This document shows, in pieces, positions 26,434 to 36,730 of a stretch of 64,000 nt of DNA. The stretch's first letter is position 1, and each line of letters starts with the position of its first letter. Source of the DNA: Rhodocyclaceae bacterium (GTDB lineage: Bacteria > Pseudomonadota > Gammaproteobacteria > Burkholderiales > Usitatibacteraceae). The notes under the pieces are model-generated. The model ran no database searches. It worked only from the letters and a program-made list of their open reading frames with translations, and had not been told where the DNA came from. The stretch covers positions 53,071-117,070 of the forward strand of contig JADCJC010000054.1 in NCBI GenBank assembly GCA_020247395.1. Reading direction: 5' to 3'. A program made the translations under genes and the position numbers.

Positions 26434-26931
26434 CTATTTCACCTTCTCGCCATTTACCACGCGAGTCAGCAGTTCTTTGGTGACCACGCCCGTCTTGTTG
26501 TACGCGACTTTGCCGTCCGGCCCATAGACAATCGTGGTCGGCATCCCCTTGATCTTGCCGAACACCTTTTCAGTCTTATCGTCTCCCAGCACAAGCGGAT
26601 AGGCGTGTCCGATTTTTGTTGCCGCGCGTTTGAGCTTGGCTTCGTCGGCGTCCTTCTTGCCACTTCCATCCCAATCGAGAGCGATACCGATCACACGGGT
26701 CTTCTTGCCTTGTTCCTTTGCGAATTCGGCGATCTCCGGGATTTCCTTTACACACGGCGCGCACCAAGTCGCCCAAAAATTCACCACCACCCAGGTGCCC
26801 TTGAGGTCTTTTAGCCGCTGCACACCACCATCGGTGTCCTTAAGGTCAAACGCTAAGCACCGCGCAGGCACCAGCACAACTACCATCGACAACAGCCCGG
26901 CAAAAAGTATCGACCTTCGTGATGCATGCAT
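26434..26931 (-). CDS. TlpA/ResA-like thiol-disulfide protein, exported
   Basis: A 165-residue protein: a signal peptide (MHASRRSILFAGLLSMVVVL, ending near CLA), then a thioredoxin fold with the WCAPC redox motif, the TlpA-type VVNFWATWCAPC context and a cis-proline region in GMPTTIVYGPDG. It would reduce or oxidise cysteines in the periplasm, for example during cytochrome c maturation. The ATG at 26931 has a GGAGA ribosome binding site; the longer open frame to 26982 lacks one. Confidence 0.9.
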   Translation of the reverse strand: MHASRRSILFAGLLSMVVVLVPARCLAFDLKDTDGGVQRLKDLKGTWVVVNFWATWCAPCVKEIPEIAEFAKEQGKKTRVIGIALDWDGSGKKDADEAKLKRAATKIGHAYPLVLGDDKTEKVFGKIKGMPTTIVYGPDGKVAYNKTGVVTKELLTRVVNGEKVK

Positions 26932-26982
26932 CTGAATTTCTCCGTGAAAAATGCTGATGATATCCTCTACTCGGCTTTCCAC

Positions 26983-27303
26983 TACGTTAGCCCACCAGTT
27001 GAGTGAGAAATCGTCGGCATCTACCGATGCAGCCGATACCTAAGCTGCATCCTTCACCAGTACCGCGGACGGCACAGCTAACGCCAATAATCTTGCAGGT
27101 CAACTCCAAGAACGCCCGGGAGTGAGTCGAATCTTGGTCACGTACCTAGGCCATTGAGCCCGACCGAACCCGGCCATCGTCTTGCCTATGACCCATCGCG
27201 CCAAGCCCGCGGCGGACGGGTGCATCGAACGGACTGCACGGTTCGAGCTGTTTGCGTTTCAGCCACCCTGGCAATCTGTGTGCTGGGCACGCCGCCTTAT
27301 ACT
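26983..27303. other. Intergenic region without a recognisable gene
   Basis: About 320 bases between the thioredoxin-like gene and the end of the YihY gene, both on the minus strand. Short frames exist on both strands, but none has a ribosome binding site or a recognisable protein. It should contain the promoter of the thioredoxin-like gene. No repeat or structured RNA was recognised. Confidence 0.5.
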
Positions 27304-28371
27304 TTATGCTTTAGGCATCTGTGGCAGCGCATAGCGCACCGGTCGACCAACAACCTTCTCCACCATCATCCGATCGAGCAGCAGGTGCAAGGCATCCTCC
27401 GCGACGTCAAGCGGCATTGGCGCGGCAGCTCTGAGCTGTTCTAGGGTTAACGGCACATCAGAAACACTTATCGCGGCAAACAATCTTGCTATTGATGTCT
27501 CTTGATCCAGCGGGGCAAGTTGCGCATCTGTATGCCGGAAGTAAGACAGCGTGGCGGCAATTTCGGCACCGACCAACACGACAAGCCAGCAGAGAAACAT
27601 CCAAACGAGAAATATCGGCACACTCGCGAAAGCGCCATAAACCAAGTTGTATGTTGGCACCCTCGTGATGTACAAGACAAACAGCGCCTTCATCAATTCA
27701 AAGAGAATCGCGGCGATGATGGCACCCAACAGAGCGTGCCGAGCAGGCACATGGCGGTTGGGAATCCACCGGTACGAGAGATACAAAACCAGCGAAGTCG
27801 TGATCAACGGAATTAAACGTAACAAACCGTCGTCCAGCCACGGCAGTGTAGCTTCAAAGGTACGCGACAACTTGACAAAAAACATTGACACGGAAAGGCT
27901 GGTCGCAATCAATAACGGACCGACCATGAGCAACACCGCCGCCCACCGTAGCCGCTGACCCCAGGACCGTTTTCGACGAGTACGCCAAATGCCGTTAAAA
28001 CTATTTTCGATCGTAAACAAAAGCGCAACGGCACTGGCAATAACGATACACAATCCAATCGCTGTAAGGCGGGAAGCGTTGTTCGAAAATTGGTCCATAT
28101 AAGTACCAACCATCCGGCTCGCCATCTCCGGAACGAAGTTCTTCAGGACAAACGCCTTCAGTTGCAGAATAAGATCGCGTGTAAACGCCAATTTTGCGGT
28201 CAGCGTGATAGTCACCGTAAACAGGGGCACGATCGCCAAGAGGGTGGTAAACGTCAAACTTCCCGCAACCGTCAGGCACTTGTCCTCAACCGCCCGTTTG
28301 CAGGCAAACACGACGTAAGCGAGCGAGCGGGCGATGTTATCCCGTAAAAAAACCAGTTGTTGCCTGAACAT
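27304..28371 (-). CDS. YihY/BrkB family inner-membrane protein
   Basis: A 355-residue protein with six hydrophobic helices in the first 280 residues and a soluble C-terminal tail of about 75 residues (a winged-helix-like segment). Family features are CLTVAGSLTFTTLLAIVPLF, IENSFNGIWRTRRKRSW and VYGAFASVPIFLVWMFLCWLVVL. The family was once called ribonuclease BN by mistake; it is now seen as membrane proteins or transporters of unclear role. The ATG at 28371 (MFRQQLVFL) matches family starts better than the frame start at 28437. It faces wrbA. Confidence 0.9.
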   Translation of the reverse strand: MFRQQLVFLRDNIARSLAYVVFACKRAVEDKCLTVAGSLTFTTLLAIVPLFTVTITLTAKLAFTRDLILQLKAFVLKNFVPEMASRMVGTYMDQFSNNASRLTAIGLCIVIASAVALLFTIENSFNGIWRTRRKRSWGQRLRWAAVLLMVGPLLIATSLSVSMFFVKLSRTFEATLPWLDDGLLRLIPLITTSLVLYLSYRWIPNRHVPARHALLGAIIAAILFELMKALFVLYITRVPTYNLVYGAFASVPIFLVWMFLCWLVVLVGAEIAATLSYFRHTDAQLAPLDQETSIARLFAAISVSDVPLTLEQLRAAAPMPLDVAEDALHLLLDRMMVEKVVGRPVRYALPQMPKA

Positions 28372-28464
28372 AGTGACGTCTGTACCCTGACCAGTTCTTA
28401 TAATGACAATATCAAGCGATAATCCCAGCCGCGACACTTTTCCATACTATCGAACAACCCCAAC

Positions 28465-29061
28465 ATGGCGGACATTTTAGTCTTGTACTACTCACATACC
28501 GGCAGTGTTCGCGAACTTGCCACCCATGTTGCGCGAGGGGTCGAGAGTGTCCGCGGTATGAATGCCCGATTGCGCACTGTACCGAGGGTCTCGACCATCG
28601 CCGAGGCAACCGGACCGGCAGTGCCCGACAATGGTCCGCCATATGTCAGCAATTCAGACCTGCGCGAATGCGCCGGACTGGCTTTAGGCTCACCAACGCG
28701 TTTTGGCAATATGGCGGCGCCGATCAAATATTTTCTCGACGGCACCGGCGGAGAATGGATGAGCGGCGCGCTGGCGGGAAAGCCGGCTTCAGTATTCACG
28801 TCGACCTCGACGATGCACGGTGGCAATGAGGCCACACTGTTGAGCATGATGATCCCGCTGCTGCATCACGGCATGTTAATCGTCGGCCTACCCTTCGCGG
28901 AACAGGAACTATCCACCACGCAACAAGGCGGGACCCCCTATGGAGCCAGTCATGTCGGTGGTAGCAACGGCGCTCTGCCTGTGTCGAACGTTGAAAAACA
29001 ATTGGCATATGCGGCGGGGAAACGCCTGGCAGCCATTGCAGCAAAGCTGATTTCGTCATGA
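28465..29061 (+). CDS. wrbA: NAD(P)H:quinone oxidoreductase WrbA
   Basis: A 198-residue flavodoxin-fold protein. The FMN phosphate loop SHTGSVREL is near the N-terminus; GSPTRFGNMAAPIKYFLD and TSTSTMHGGNEATLLSM are WrbA signatures. It carries out two-electron reduction of quinones and so avoids semiquinone radicals. It overlaps the next gene by four bases (ATGA), so they share a transcript. Confidence 0.95.
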   Translation: MADILVLYYSHTGSVRELATHVARGVESVRGMNARLRTVPRVSTIAEATGPAVPDNGPPYVSNSDLRECAGLALGSPTRFGNMAAPIKYFLDGTGGEWMSGALAGKPASVFTSTSTMHGGNEATLLSMMIPLLHHGMLIVGLPFAEQELSTTQQGGTPYGASHVGGSNGALPVSNVEKQLAYAAGKRLAAIAAKLISS

Positions 29062-29432
29062 ACGAAGTCACTGCAAGGCGGTCTCATATGATCGCGTTGA
29101 CGGCACTTTGTATGTTGGCCGCACTTTGCCTTCTCTGGGAATGGCTGCTGGCTCCAGTTCGGCCTGGCGGTTCCTGGATGGTGCTCAAAGCACTCCCACT
29201 GCTGATCCCGTTACCCGGCATTCTTAGCCCGTCGCCAAGACGGCGCTACACCTATCAGTGGTCGACACTGTTCATTTGGCTGTACTTCACCGAGGGCGTG
29301 GTGCGCGCATGGTCAGACATCAGCACTGTTTCAAAAACGCTCGCCGCAATTCAGGTTGTATTGTGTGTGGCGTTCTTTATTGCCGCGGTCGGTCACGTTC
29401 GCAACACGCCGTCACACCTCGCCAAAAGCTAA
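29058..29432 (+). CDS. DUF2069 membrane protein
   Basis: A 124-residue protein with four hydrophobic helices. The central PLLIPLPGILSPSPRRRYTYQW and WLYFTEGVVRAWSD segments match the DUF2069 family, which is usually found directly after wrbA in proteobacteria, as here (four-base overlap). No function is known. It converges with the DedA gene with only 8 bases between the stop codons. Confidence 0.88.
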   Translation: MNEVTARRSHMIALTALCMLAALCLLWEWLLAPVRPGGSWMVLKALPLLIPLPGILSPSPRRRYTYQWSTLFIWLYFTEGVVRAWSDISTVSKTLAAIQVVLCVAFFIAAVGHVRNTPSHLAKS

Positions 29433-29440
29433 CTGGGTGT

Positions 29441-30079
29441 TTACTTGCCGAGCCGCGCTCGCAGCATGCCAACGGCAACCGGCATCAGACTCAGCGCGAT
29501 GATTCCGATCACCAGCAATCCCAAGTTTGCTTTAACCCAAGGCAAGTTGCCAAACAAGTATCCCGTGTAGCAGAGCGACCCGACCCATAGGGCGGCACCG
29601 ACCAGCGTGTAGACGACGTACTTCGGGCGGTGCATCGCGCCAATACCGGCAACAAACGGAACGTAGGTACGGAGAAACGGCACAAACCTCGCAGCGATAA
29701 TAGCCACCGAGCCCCACGTCTCGAAGAACAGGTGCGTTTTGTCAATTTGCGAGGGCCGCAGCCACGCCGCCTTCGGGCGCCGAATAACGCGCGTGCCGAA
29801 CCAACGGCCAATTTCGTAATTGGTCAGGTTGCCCAAGGTAGCCGCAATGAACAGCAGCACCACTAGCAAATGAATATTCATGCCGCCCAACGCGGCAACT
29901 GACCCCGCAATGAACAACAATGAATCACCCGGCAGGAAGGGAGCCACCACCAATCCGGTTTCCGAAAAAATGACGACAAACAGGATGACGTAAATCCATA
30001 ACCCGTACTGCGCAACGAGAAAGGCTAGGTGTTTGTCGAGCTGGAGAACCATGCCGACAAGGAAGTACAGCCAATCCAT
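29441..30079 (-). CDS. DedA family membrane protein
   Basis: A 212-residue protein of the DedA/VTT family with about five membrane segments. The family marks are FSETGLVVAPFLPGDSLLFIAG, NYEIGRWFG and the FVPFLRTYVPFVAGIG segment with its conserved arginine. DedA proteins flip lipids such as undecaprenyl phosphate or affect proton-motive force and drug resistance. The ATG at 30079 has a GGAAG ribosome binding site; the TTG two codons upstream is less likely. Confidence 0.93.
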   Translation of the reverse strand: MDWLYFLVGMVLQLDKHLAFLVAQYGLWIYVILFVVIFSETGLVVAPFLPGDSLLFIAGSVAALGGMNIHLLVVLLFIAATLGNLTNYEIGRWFGTRVIRRPKAAWLRPSQIDKTHLFFETWGSVAIIAARFVPFLRTYVPFVAGIGAMHRPKYVVYTLVGAALWVGSLCYTGYLFGNLPWVKANLGLLVIGIIALSLMPVAVGMLRARLGK

Positions 30080-30106
30080 TCGCAACTTCCGCTAACGAGC
30101 GCGGGC

Positions 30107-31069
30107 CTAAGGCTGTGCCGAAATGACTTCTGGCTCACCCTCTTTTTTTGCGGGTTTAACAAAGTCTTCACGCGATACGCCTAGGTAGTTTGCAATCGGA
30201 CACGCGACCAGCACCGAAGAATAAATGCCGAAGCAAATTCCGATGGTTAGCGCTAGGGCGAAATAATGTAGCGTAGGCCCGCCAAGCACCAGCATCGCAA
30301 TGACCATCATCTGCGTTGTTCCGTGAGTAATGATGGTTCTTGAAATCGTCCCAGTAATGGCCGCGTCGAAAACTTCAGGCGTCGTCGCTTTGCGCATCTT
30401 CCGGAAGTTTTCCCTTGCTCGATCAAATACAACCACGGACTCATTTACCGAATATCCAAGGATCGCCAGCACCGCAGCGAGTACGGGCAACGAAAACTCC
30501 CACTGAAAGAATGCAAAAAAGCCAAGAATGATGATGACGTCGTGCAAGTTCGCGATGATCGTGGCAACGGCGAAGCGCCATTCAAATCGAATAGCCAGAT
30601 AGATCATGATGCCAATACAAACCGCCAGCAACGCTAGAGAGCCATCGTACGCCAACTCCTTGCCGACCGCCGAACCGACGAATTCCATGCGCTTCAACTC
30701 TGCAGATTTGTCGGCGGCGTTGAGCGCCGTCATCACCCGCCCCTTCAGCGTCTCCATCGCGTTGTTCTGAGTCTGATTTGCCGCAGTCGGTAGCGGCAGG
30801 CGCACCAGAATATCTTGCGCCGAGCCAAACTTGATGACTTCCGCGCCCGTAATACCTGCGCCGTCAAGCGTCGTCCGAATTTTGTCCGGCTCAACGGCTT
30901 GCGCATATTTGACCTCCATCACTGCGCCGCCGGTGAATTCAATCGACAGGTGTAAGCCATTTTTCCAAAGGAAAAATATTGCCAACAAAAACGTCAAAAA
31001 TGAAATCACGTTGAACCACAACGCATGTTTCATGAACGGGATCGACTTCTTAAACTTGAAAAACTCCAT
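30107..31069 (-). CDS. secF: Protein translocase subunit SecF
   Basis: A 320-residue inner-membrane protein with six transmembrane segments and a periplasmic loop after the first. GGAVMEVKYAQ, VGSAVGKELAYDGSLALL, the YSVNESVVVFDRARENFR segment and the ISRTIITHGTTQM stretch are SecF features. With SecD and YajC it uses the proton gradient to help pull proteins through SecYEG. Last gene of the tgt-yajC-secD-secF operon, 85 bases after secD. Confidence 0.97.
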   Translation of the reverse strand: MEFFKFKKSIPFMKHALWFNVISFLTFLLAIFFLWKNGLHLSIEFTGGAVMEVKYAQAVEPDKIRTTLDGAGITGAEVIKFGSAQDILVRLPLPTAANQTQNNAMETLKGRVMTALNAADKSAELKRMEFVGSAVGKELAYDGSLALLAVCIGIMIYLAIRFEWRFAVATIIANLHDVIIILGFFAFFQWEFSLPVLAAVLAILGYSVNESVVVFDRARENFRKMRKATTPEVFDAAITGTISRTIITHGTTQMMVIAMLVLGGPTLHYFALALTIGICFGIYSSVLVACPIANYLGVSREDFVKPAKKEGEPEVISAQP

Positions 31070-31154
31070 GGCGATTGCCCTTTCTGATTACTGCGGAATG
31101 CTGCTCCGACGTCGAATGCGGCTCGGTTGAATGGAAAGTCGGCGAAGCCGTGGG

Positions 31155-33014
31155 CTAGGCCTTCGCCGCTTTCGCCCACTTGACATTGCCGATAGACAAC
31201 ATCGTTACTTTCTTCTTGCCACCGTAGATCAAGTTGACGATTCCCCGCGAGACCATCACGGCCGAGAAGATCGAAGTCAAGATACCCAGGCAATGCACCA
31301 CCGCAAAACCCCGCACCGGTCCCGAACCCCAGATCAACAGAGCAAGACCGGCGATGAGAGTGGTAATGTTTGAGTCAATGATGGTGTCAAGTGCGCGCTC
31401 ATAGCCTGCTTGGATCGCCATTTGCGGCGACATGCCGTTGCGCAGTTCTTCACGTATGCGCTCATTGATCAGTACATTGGCATCAATGGCCATCCCCAGC
31501 GTCAGCGCGATCGCGGCAATACCAGGCAGCGTGAGGGTCGCTTGCAGCATAGACAGCAGCGCAATCAGAAACAGCAAGTTGGCTGCGAGCGAAACAACCG
31601 AAACCACACCGAACAGCGAGTAATAAATGACCATGAATATCGTGATTAGTGCAAAACCAAACAACAGCGAGTTCTTGCCCTTCTCGATATTCTCTGCACC
31701 TAGGCTCGGGCCAATGGTTCGCTCTTCGATAATTTCCATCGGTGCGGCGAGCGCGCCTGCACGCATCAGCAGTGCGAGGTTTTTTGCCTCCAACGAGCTA
31801 GGAATACCAGTAATACGAAACTGTGCTCCTAACTCACTTTGGATAGTCGGCCAACTTAACACCTCTGGCTTACCCTTTTCAATCAGAATCACCGCCATGT
31901 TCTTGCCGACATTCTCACGCGTCGCCAAAGTCATGGCACGTCCACCGGCTCCATCGAGGCGGATGTTTACCAGCGGCTTATTGCCCGCTTCTGTATCGAA
32001 GCCGGGTTGCGCGTCAGTGACTTTATCGCCGGTCAAGATAACGGTCTTACGTACTAACACGACCTCACCGCTGGAGCCGATCATTTTCTCGGTATTGAAA
32101 GGTGCCGGCTCATTACGGAACTGCTCAAAGGAGCGCCCACCGGCGGCGTGTTCTTCCGCGACCATACGGAACTCCAGGGTCGCTGTTCGACCGATAACGT
32201 CCTTCGCACGGGTTGGATCTGTCACGCCAGCCAGTTGGATAAGGATCCGATCCAGCCCTTGCTGCTGCACGATCGGCTCTGACACACCAAGCTCATTGAC
32301 ACGCTTGCGCAACGCGGTGATGTTTTGCTGCAATGCTGCTTCCTGAAGTTTGAATACCGTTTCGGGCTTCATGGTCAGGGTGATGACGACTTCTTCACCT
32401 TGATTGGCGTCGCGAAGCACCAAATCAGCAAACTGGGCGTTTAGTTCTTTCCGCGCTTTGTCGGCTTCTGCCCGCTCTTTGAAGCGCAGAACAACGTTAT
32501 TTCCATCGCGCGAAATGCCTGAATAAAAGATCTTCTTATCCCGTAGCAGCGCCCGCGATTCACCAAGGTAACGATCAACCGCCTTATCAATCGCCGCCTT
32601 CATATCAACCTGCATCAGGAAATGCACCCCGCCGCGCAGATCCAGTCCGAGATACATTGGCAGCGCATTCATCTTTGTTAGCCACGCCGGGGAATTTGAC
32701 AAGTTGAACAATGCCGCAACATAGCCCTCACCGAGCGCCGCCTGAATTGCGTCGCGCCCCTTAAACTGCGTATCCGCGTCCTTGAATTTGACACGCAACG
32801 TTTCGCCTTGTAACTCAACCCCCTCGTTGGCGAGGTTTGCCGTTTTCAGCGTTTCTGCCACCCGTGTCTGCAAGCCAGCATCCACCTTGTTGGTGCGCAA
32901 TCCGGAGACCTGTACGGCGGGGGATTCACCAAACAAATTCGGCACGGTGTAAAGAAACGCGACGATCAGCGCGCCAACAATCAGAACATACTTCCATGCA
33001 GGATACTTATTCAT
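31155..33014 (-). CDS. secD: Protein translocase subunit SecD
   Basis: A 619-residue protein. The first helix (YVLIVGALIVAFLYTVPNLFG) is followed by a large periplasmic region starting with LGLDLRGGVHFLMQVD, then five helices with SLGAENIEKGKNSLLFG, GMAIDANVLINERIREEL and the SNITTLIAGLALLIWG segment. It forms the SecDF complex that drives late steps of export. A GAGG ribosome binding site precedes the ATG. It lies between yajC and secF in the standard operon. Confidence 0.97.
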   Translation of the reverse strand: MNKYPAWKYVLIVGALIVAFLYTVPNLFGESPAVQVSGLRTNKVDAGLQTRVAETLKTANLANEGVELQGETLRVKFKDADTQFKGRDAIQAALGEGYVAALFNLSNSPAWLTKMNALPMYLGLDLRGGVHFLMQVDMKAAIDKAVDRYLGESRALLRDKKIFYSGISRDGNNVVLRFKERAEADKARKELNAQFADLVLRDANQGEEVVITLTMKPETVFKLQEAALQQNITALRKRVNELGVSEPIVQQQGLDRILIQLAGVTDPTRAKDVIGRTATLEFRMVAEEHAAGGRSFEQFRNEPAPFNTEKMIGSSGEVVLVRKTVILTGDKVTDAQPGFDTEAGNKPLVNIRLDGAGGRAMTLATRENVGKNMAVILIEKGKPEVLSWPTIQSELGAQFRITGIPSSLEAKNLALLMRAGALAAPMEIIEERTIGPSLGAENIEKGKNSLLFGFALITIFMVIYYSLFGVVSVVSLAANLLFLIALLSMLQATLTLPGIAAIALTLGMAIDANVLINERIREELRNGMSPQMAIQAGYERALDTIIDSNITTLIAGLALLIWGSGPVRGFAVVHCLGILTSIFSAVMVSRGIVNLIYGGKKKVTMLSIGNVKWAKAAKA

Positions 33015-33083
33015 TAAAACCTCGGGCAGTCAAAATCATGCACACCACGCAGCAAGCTACGAAGCCACGCAGCGGGAAATGCA

Positions 33084-33410
33084 TCACGACTTGGTTACGT
33101 CGTTGTAAGTACCTTTGGGCAGCAATGTCGTGACGGCCTGCTTTTGTACATGCAAAACCTTGCCTTCGCCCACTTCCAAGCCGACATACCCGTCCCCCAC
33201 CTTGGTGATACGACCGATGATGCCCACCGCAATGACTTCATCGCCTTTTTGCAATCCGTCGACCATGGTCTTGTGTTCCTTCGCCTTCTTCATCTGCGGT
33301 CGGATCATGAGGAAGTACAGCAAGATGAACATCAAGAAAATTGGCAACAAGCCAATCAAAGTATCGCCACCTGAGGCTTGGGCGGTTTGCGCGTGCGCGA
33401 GGCTTATCAT
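33084..33410 (-). CDS. yajC: Preprotein translocase accessory subunit YajC
   Basis: A 108-residue protein with one membrane helix (LIGLLPIFLMFILLYFLMIRPQ) followed by the YajC cytoplasmic domain (KEHKTMVDGLQKGDEVIAVGI, LQVEVGEG-like region, then a C-terminal AVTTLLPKGT). It binds the SecDF complex. The ATG has a GGAGAG ribosome binding site. It lies 69 bases upstream of secD and about 200 bases downstream of tgt. Confidence 0.96.
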   Translation of the reverse strand: MISLAHAQTAQASGGDTLIGLLPIFLMFILLYFLMIRPQMKKAKEHKTMVDGLQKGDEVIAVGIIGRITKVGDGYVGLEVGEGKVLHVQKQAVTTLLPKGTYNDVTKS

Positions 33411-33611
33411 GGAACTCTCCGGTTTCTAAAGATGGATATTCGGCGAATAGCGCCTGAGAATGAGGCGCGAAGCTGTGTGGCTATCGTCGTACTGAGACGC
33501 GAACGGCAGCGTGGGCTAGCCCCGAAAAAATCAGCCTGCGATTATAGCGGATTCCGCTAGAGCGCCCCCGTAATGTCGTTGCCGCCGGTACCGGAGTCCT
33601 CGCAACCTCTG

Positions 33612-34823
<1,212 letters not shown>

Positions 34824-34984
34824 TCAGACAAATATTTATCGGCTACCCGCCAATTTGAACAGAACCGCACGCATTTTTTGCGGTTCGTCCCCGGCGCGTT
34901 GTTTATAATGTAAAAAATTGTTAAATGTACTGCCCCGCACAAAACCTTCGTCGCGTCCAACACTTTTGGGGAACCGCTGCTTCT

Positions 34985-36664
34985 ATGCTGCAAAAGACGG
35001 CCGTTAAGGACCTAAAAGTTGGCATGTTTGTCGCCGACCTTGATCGCCCTTGGATGGATACCCCCTTCCTACTGCAAGGGTTCATGCTTGAAAACGCGGA
35101 AGAAATTGCGCAACTACAGGCGCATTGTCAGTGGGTTTTGATCGATCCGGTGCGATCCAGCGGCCCCGAGTTTGAGCAGAAGCCGCAAAAGAAAGAGGTG
35201 CCAACAAAGCGCGATCTTGGAACCGATCCAATCGTGGTGGTGAACCGAACCGCGGCACCAAAACCTCTCACCGTTGAAGAACTACGTGCGGCAAACCAAG
35301 CGCAGGCTTCAGCGCGCTCCGCCAGCAATACCGGGAAACCAAATACGACCGGCCCCTTCCAAGCCTCGAACTCAAGGAAACCCCCTTCGGCAGGACCACA
35401 GCACGCAAAGCCCGATGAATTCGCACTGCCGATTAGCCCGCGCGACGCAAAACGCCGCGCTCCTGAGAACTCACCCGCTCGGGGCCTTATGCCCCCAAGG
35501 GGTTCACCTGTTAGTCACGATCGGGCTGCTGAGCCGGGGGTGACTGGTCGTTTCCGCGGCTTGATTGGTCAACTCAAGCAGGATGTGAAAAGCCTGTTTT
35601 CATCAGCGCCAACGGATGAGTTCGACTACGATAAGTACGGTGCCAAAGCCAGCGCGCCGCCGCCGTTGGCGCGCCCCTCGTTCATCCCCGAAACGGTGCA
35701 ACTTACCATCTATGAAGATAAACAAGCGGTCGAGTCGGAACTTGGGGCGGCAACGACTGCATTTGCCAAAACGCAAGATCTATTGCATCGCGTTGTCAAA
35801 GACATTCGCTCAGGCAATCAAATGCAAATAGACGTTGTTGAAAACGTCATCGAGGATATGATCGACAGCATGGTGCGCAATCCGGACGCAATGATGTGGG
35901 TTGCTCGTATGCGAGAACAGAGCACTGTGACCTATGACCACGGCCTGAGTGTGGCGGTCAATTTGGTCGCATTTGGCCGACACCTCGGTTTTCCGAAGGA
36001 GCAACTGGGGTCTCTGGGCGTAATGGGGCTGTTACTCGACATAGGCAAGATTCGCATCCCGAAGGAGATGTTGGAAAAGAACACAACTCTGACGGCCGAT
36101 GAGTTCAAAGAAATGAAGCGTCACGTTTTGTATAGTATGGAGATACTCGGCCAAACTCCCGGTGTCAGTGCAGATGTCACAGAGGGTGTCGCCCAACACC
36201 ATGAACGCATGGACGGCTCGGGATACCCGTATGGCCTCACAGGAAAAAACATAAGCATTTACGGCAAGATGTCGGCGATTGCGGACACTTACGCTGCCAT
36301 CACCAAGAAACGCCCCTACGCCCAACCGGCGTCCCCCCATGATGCTTTGCAAATGCTGTCTAATTGGAGCGGAACCCTTTTCCAAGCCGATATGGTCGAC
36401 CACTTCATCCAATCGATCGGCGTCTTCCCAGTGGGCAGCCTTGTATTGCTCTCAACTGGAGAGGTTGCGGTGATTGTTTCCCACAACAGGCAAAAACGGT
36501 TGCGACCGAAAGTGCTGATTGTGACTGATCCAGACAAGACAATGCGCAAACACCCAAGTGTCAAGGACCTGCTCTATGATGTTTCGGAAAATCCCGTTTC
36601 TATCAGGCGCGGGCTACCAAGTAATGCCTTTGGGATTGATCCAAGCGAGTTCTACCTCACCTAG
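34985..36664 (+). CDS. DUF3391 plus HD-GYP domain protein with altered HD dyad
   Basis: A 559-residue protein: an N-terminal DUF3391 domain (VKDLKVGMFVADLDRPWMDTPF), a long low-complexity linker rich in Pro, Ala and Lys (about 65-210), then an HD-GYP domain. HD-GYP domains break cyclic di-GMP. The metal-binding HD dyad here reads L351-D352 in LLLDIGKI, so the histidine is missing, whereas HHERMDGSGYP (H405, H406) and the RPY motif are intact. It may therefore have lost full hydrolase activity and act as a binding protein. It faces tgt and precedes an EAL gene by 66 bases. Confidence 0.9.
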   Translation: MLQKTAVKDLKVGMFVADLDRPWMDTPFLLQGFMLENAEEIAQLQAHCQWVLIDPVRSSGPEFEQKPQKKEVPTKRDLGTDPIVVVNRTAAPKPLTVEELRAANQAQASARSASNTGKPNTTGPFQASNSRKPPSAGPQHAKPDEFALPISPRDAKRRAPENSPARGLMPPRGSPVSHDRAAEPGVTGRFRGLIGQLKQDVKSLFSSAPTDEFDYDKYGAKASAPPPLARPSFIPETVQLTIYEDKQAVESELGAATTAFAKTQDLLHRVVKDIRSGNQMQIDVVENVIEDMIDSMVRNPDAMMWVARMREQSTVTYDHGLSVAVNLVAFGRHLGFPKEQLGSLGVMGLLLDIGKIRIPKEMLEKNTTLTADEFKEMKRHVLYSMEILGQTPGVSADVTEGVAQHHERMDGSGYPYGLTGKNISIYGKMSAIADTYAAITKKRPYAQPASPHDALQMLSNWSGTLFQADMVDHFIQSIGVFPVGSLVLLSTGEVAVIVSHNRQKRLRPKVLIVTDPDKTMRKHPSVKDLLYDVSENPVSIRRGLPSNAFGIDPSEFYLT

Positions 36665-36730
36665 TAAACGGTACCAGCAGGGACAACCAAGCATTTCTCT
36701 GAGGCACCCCAATTCTTCTTGCCGCCGTTC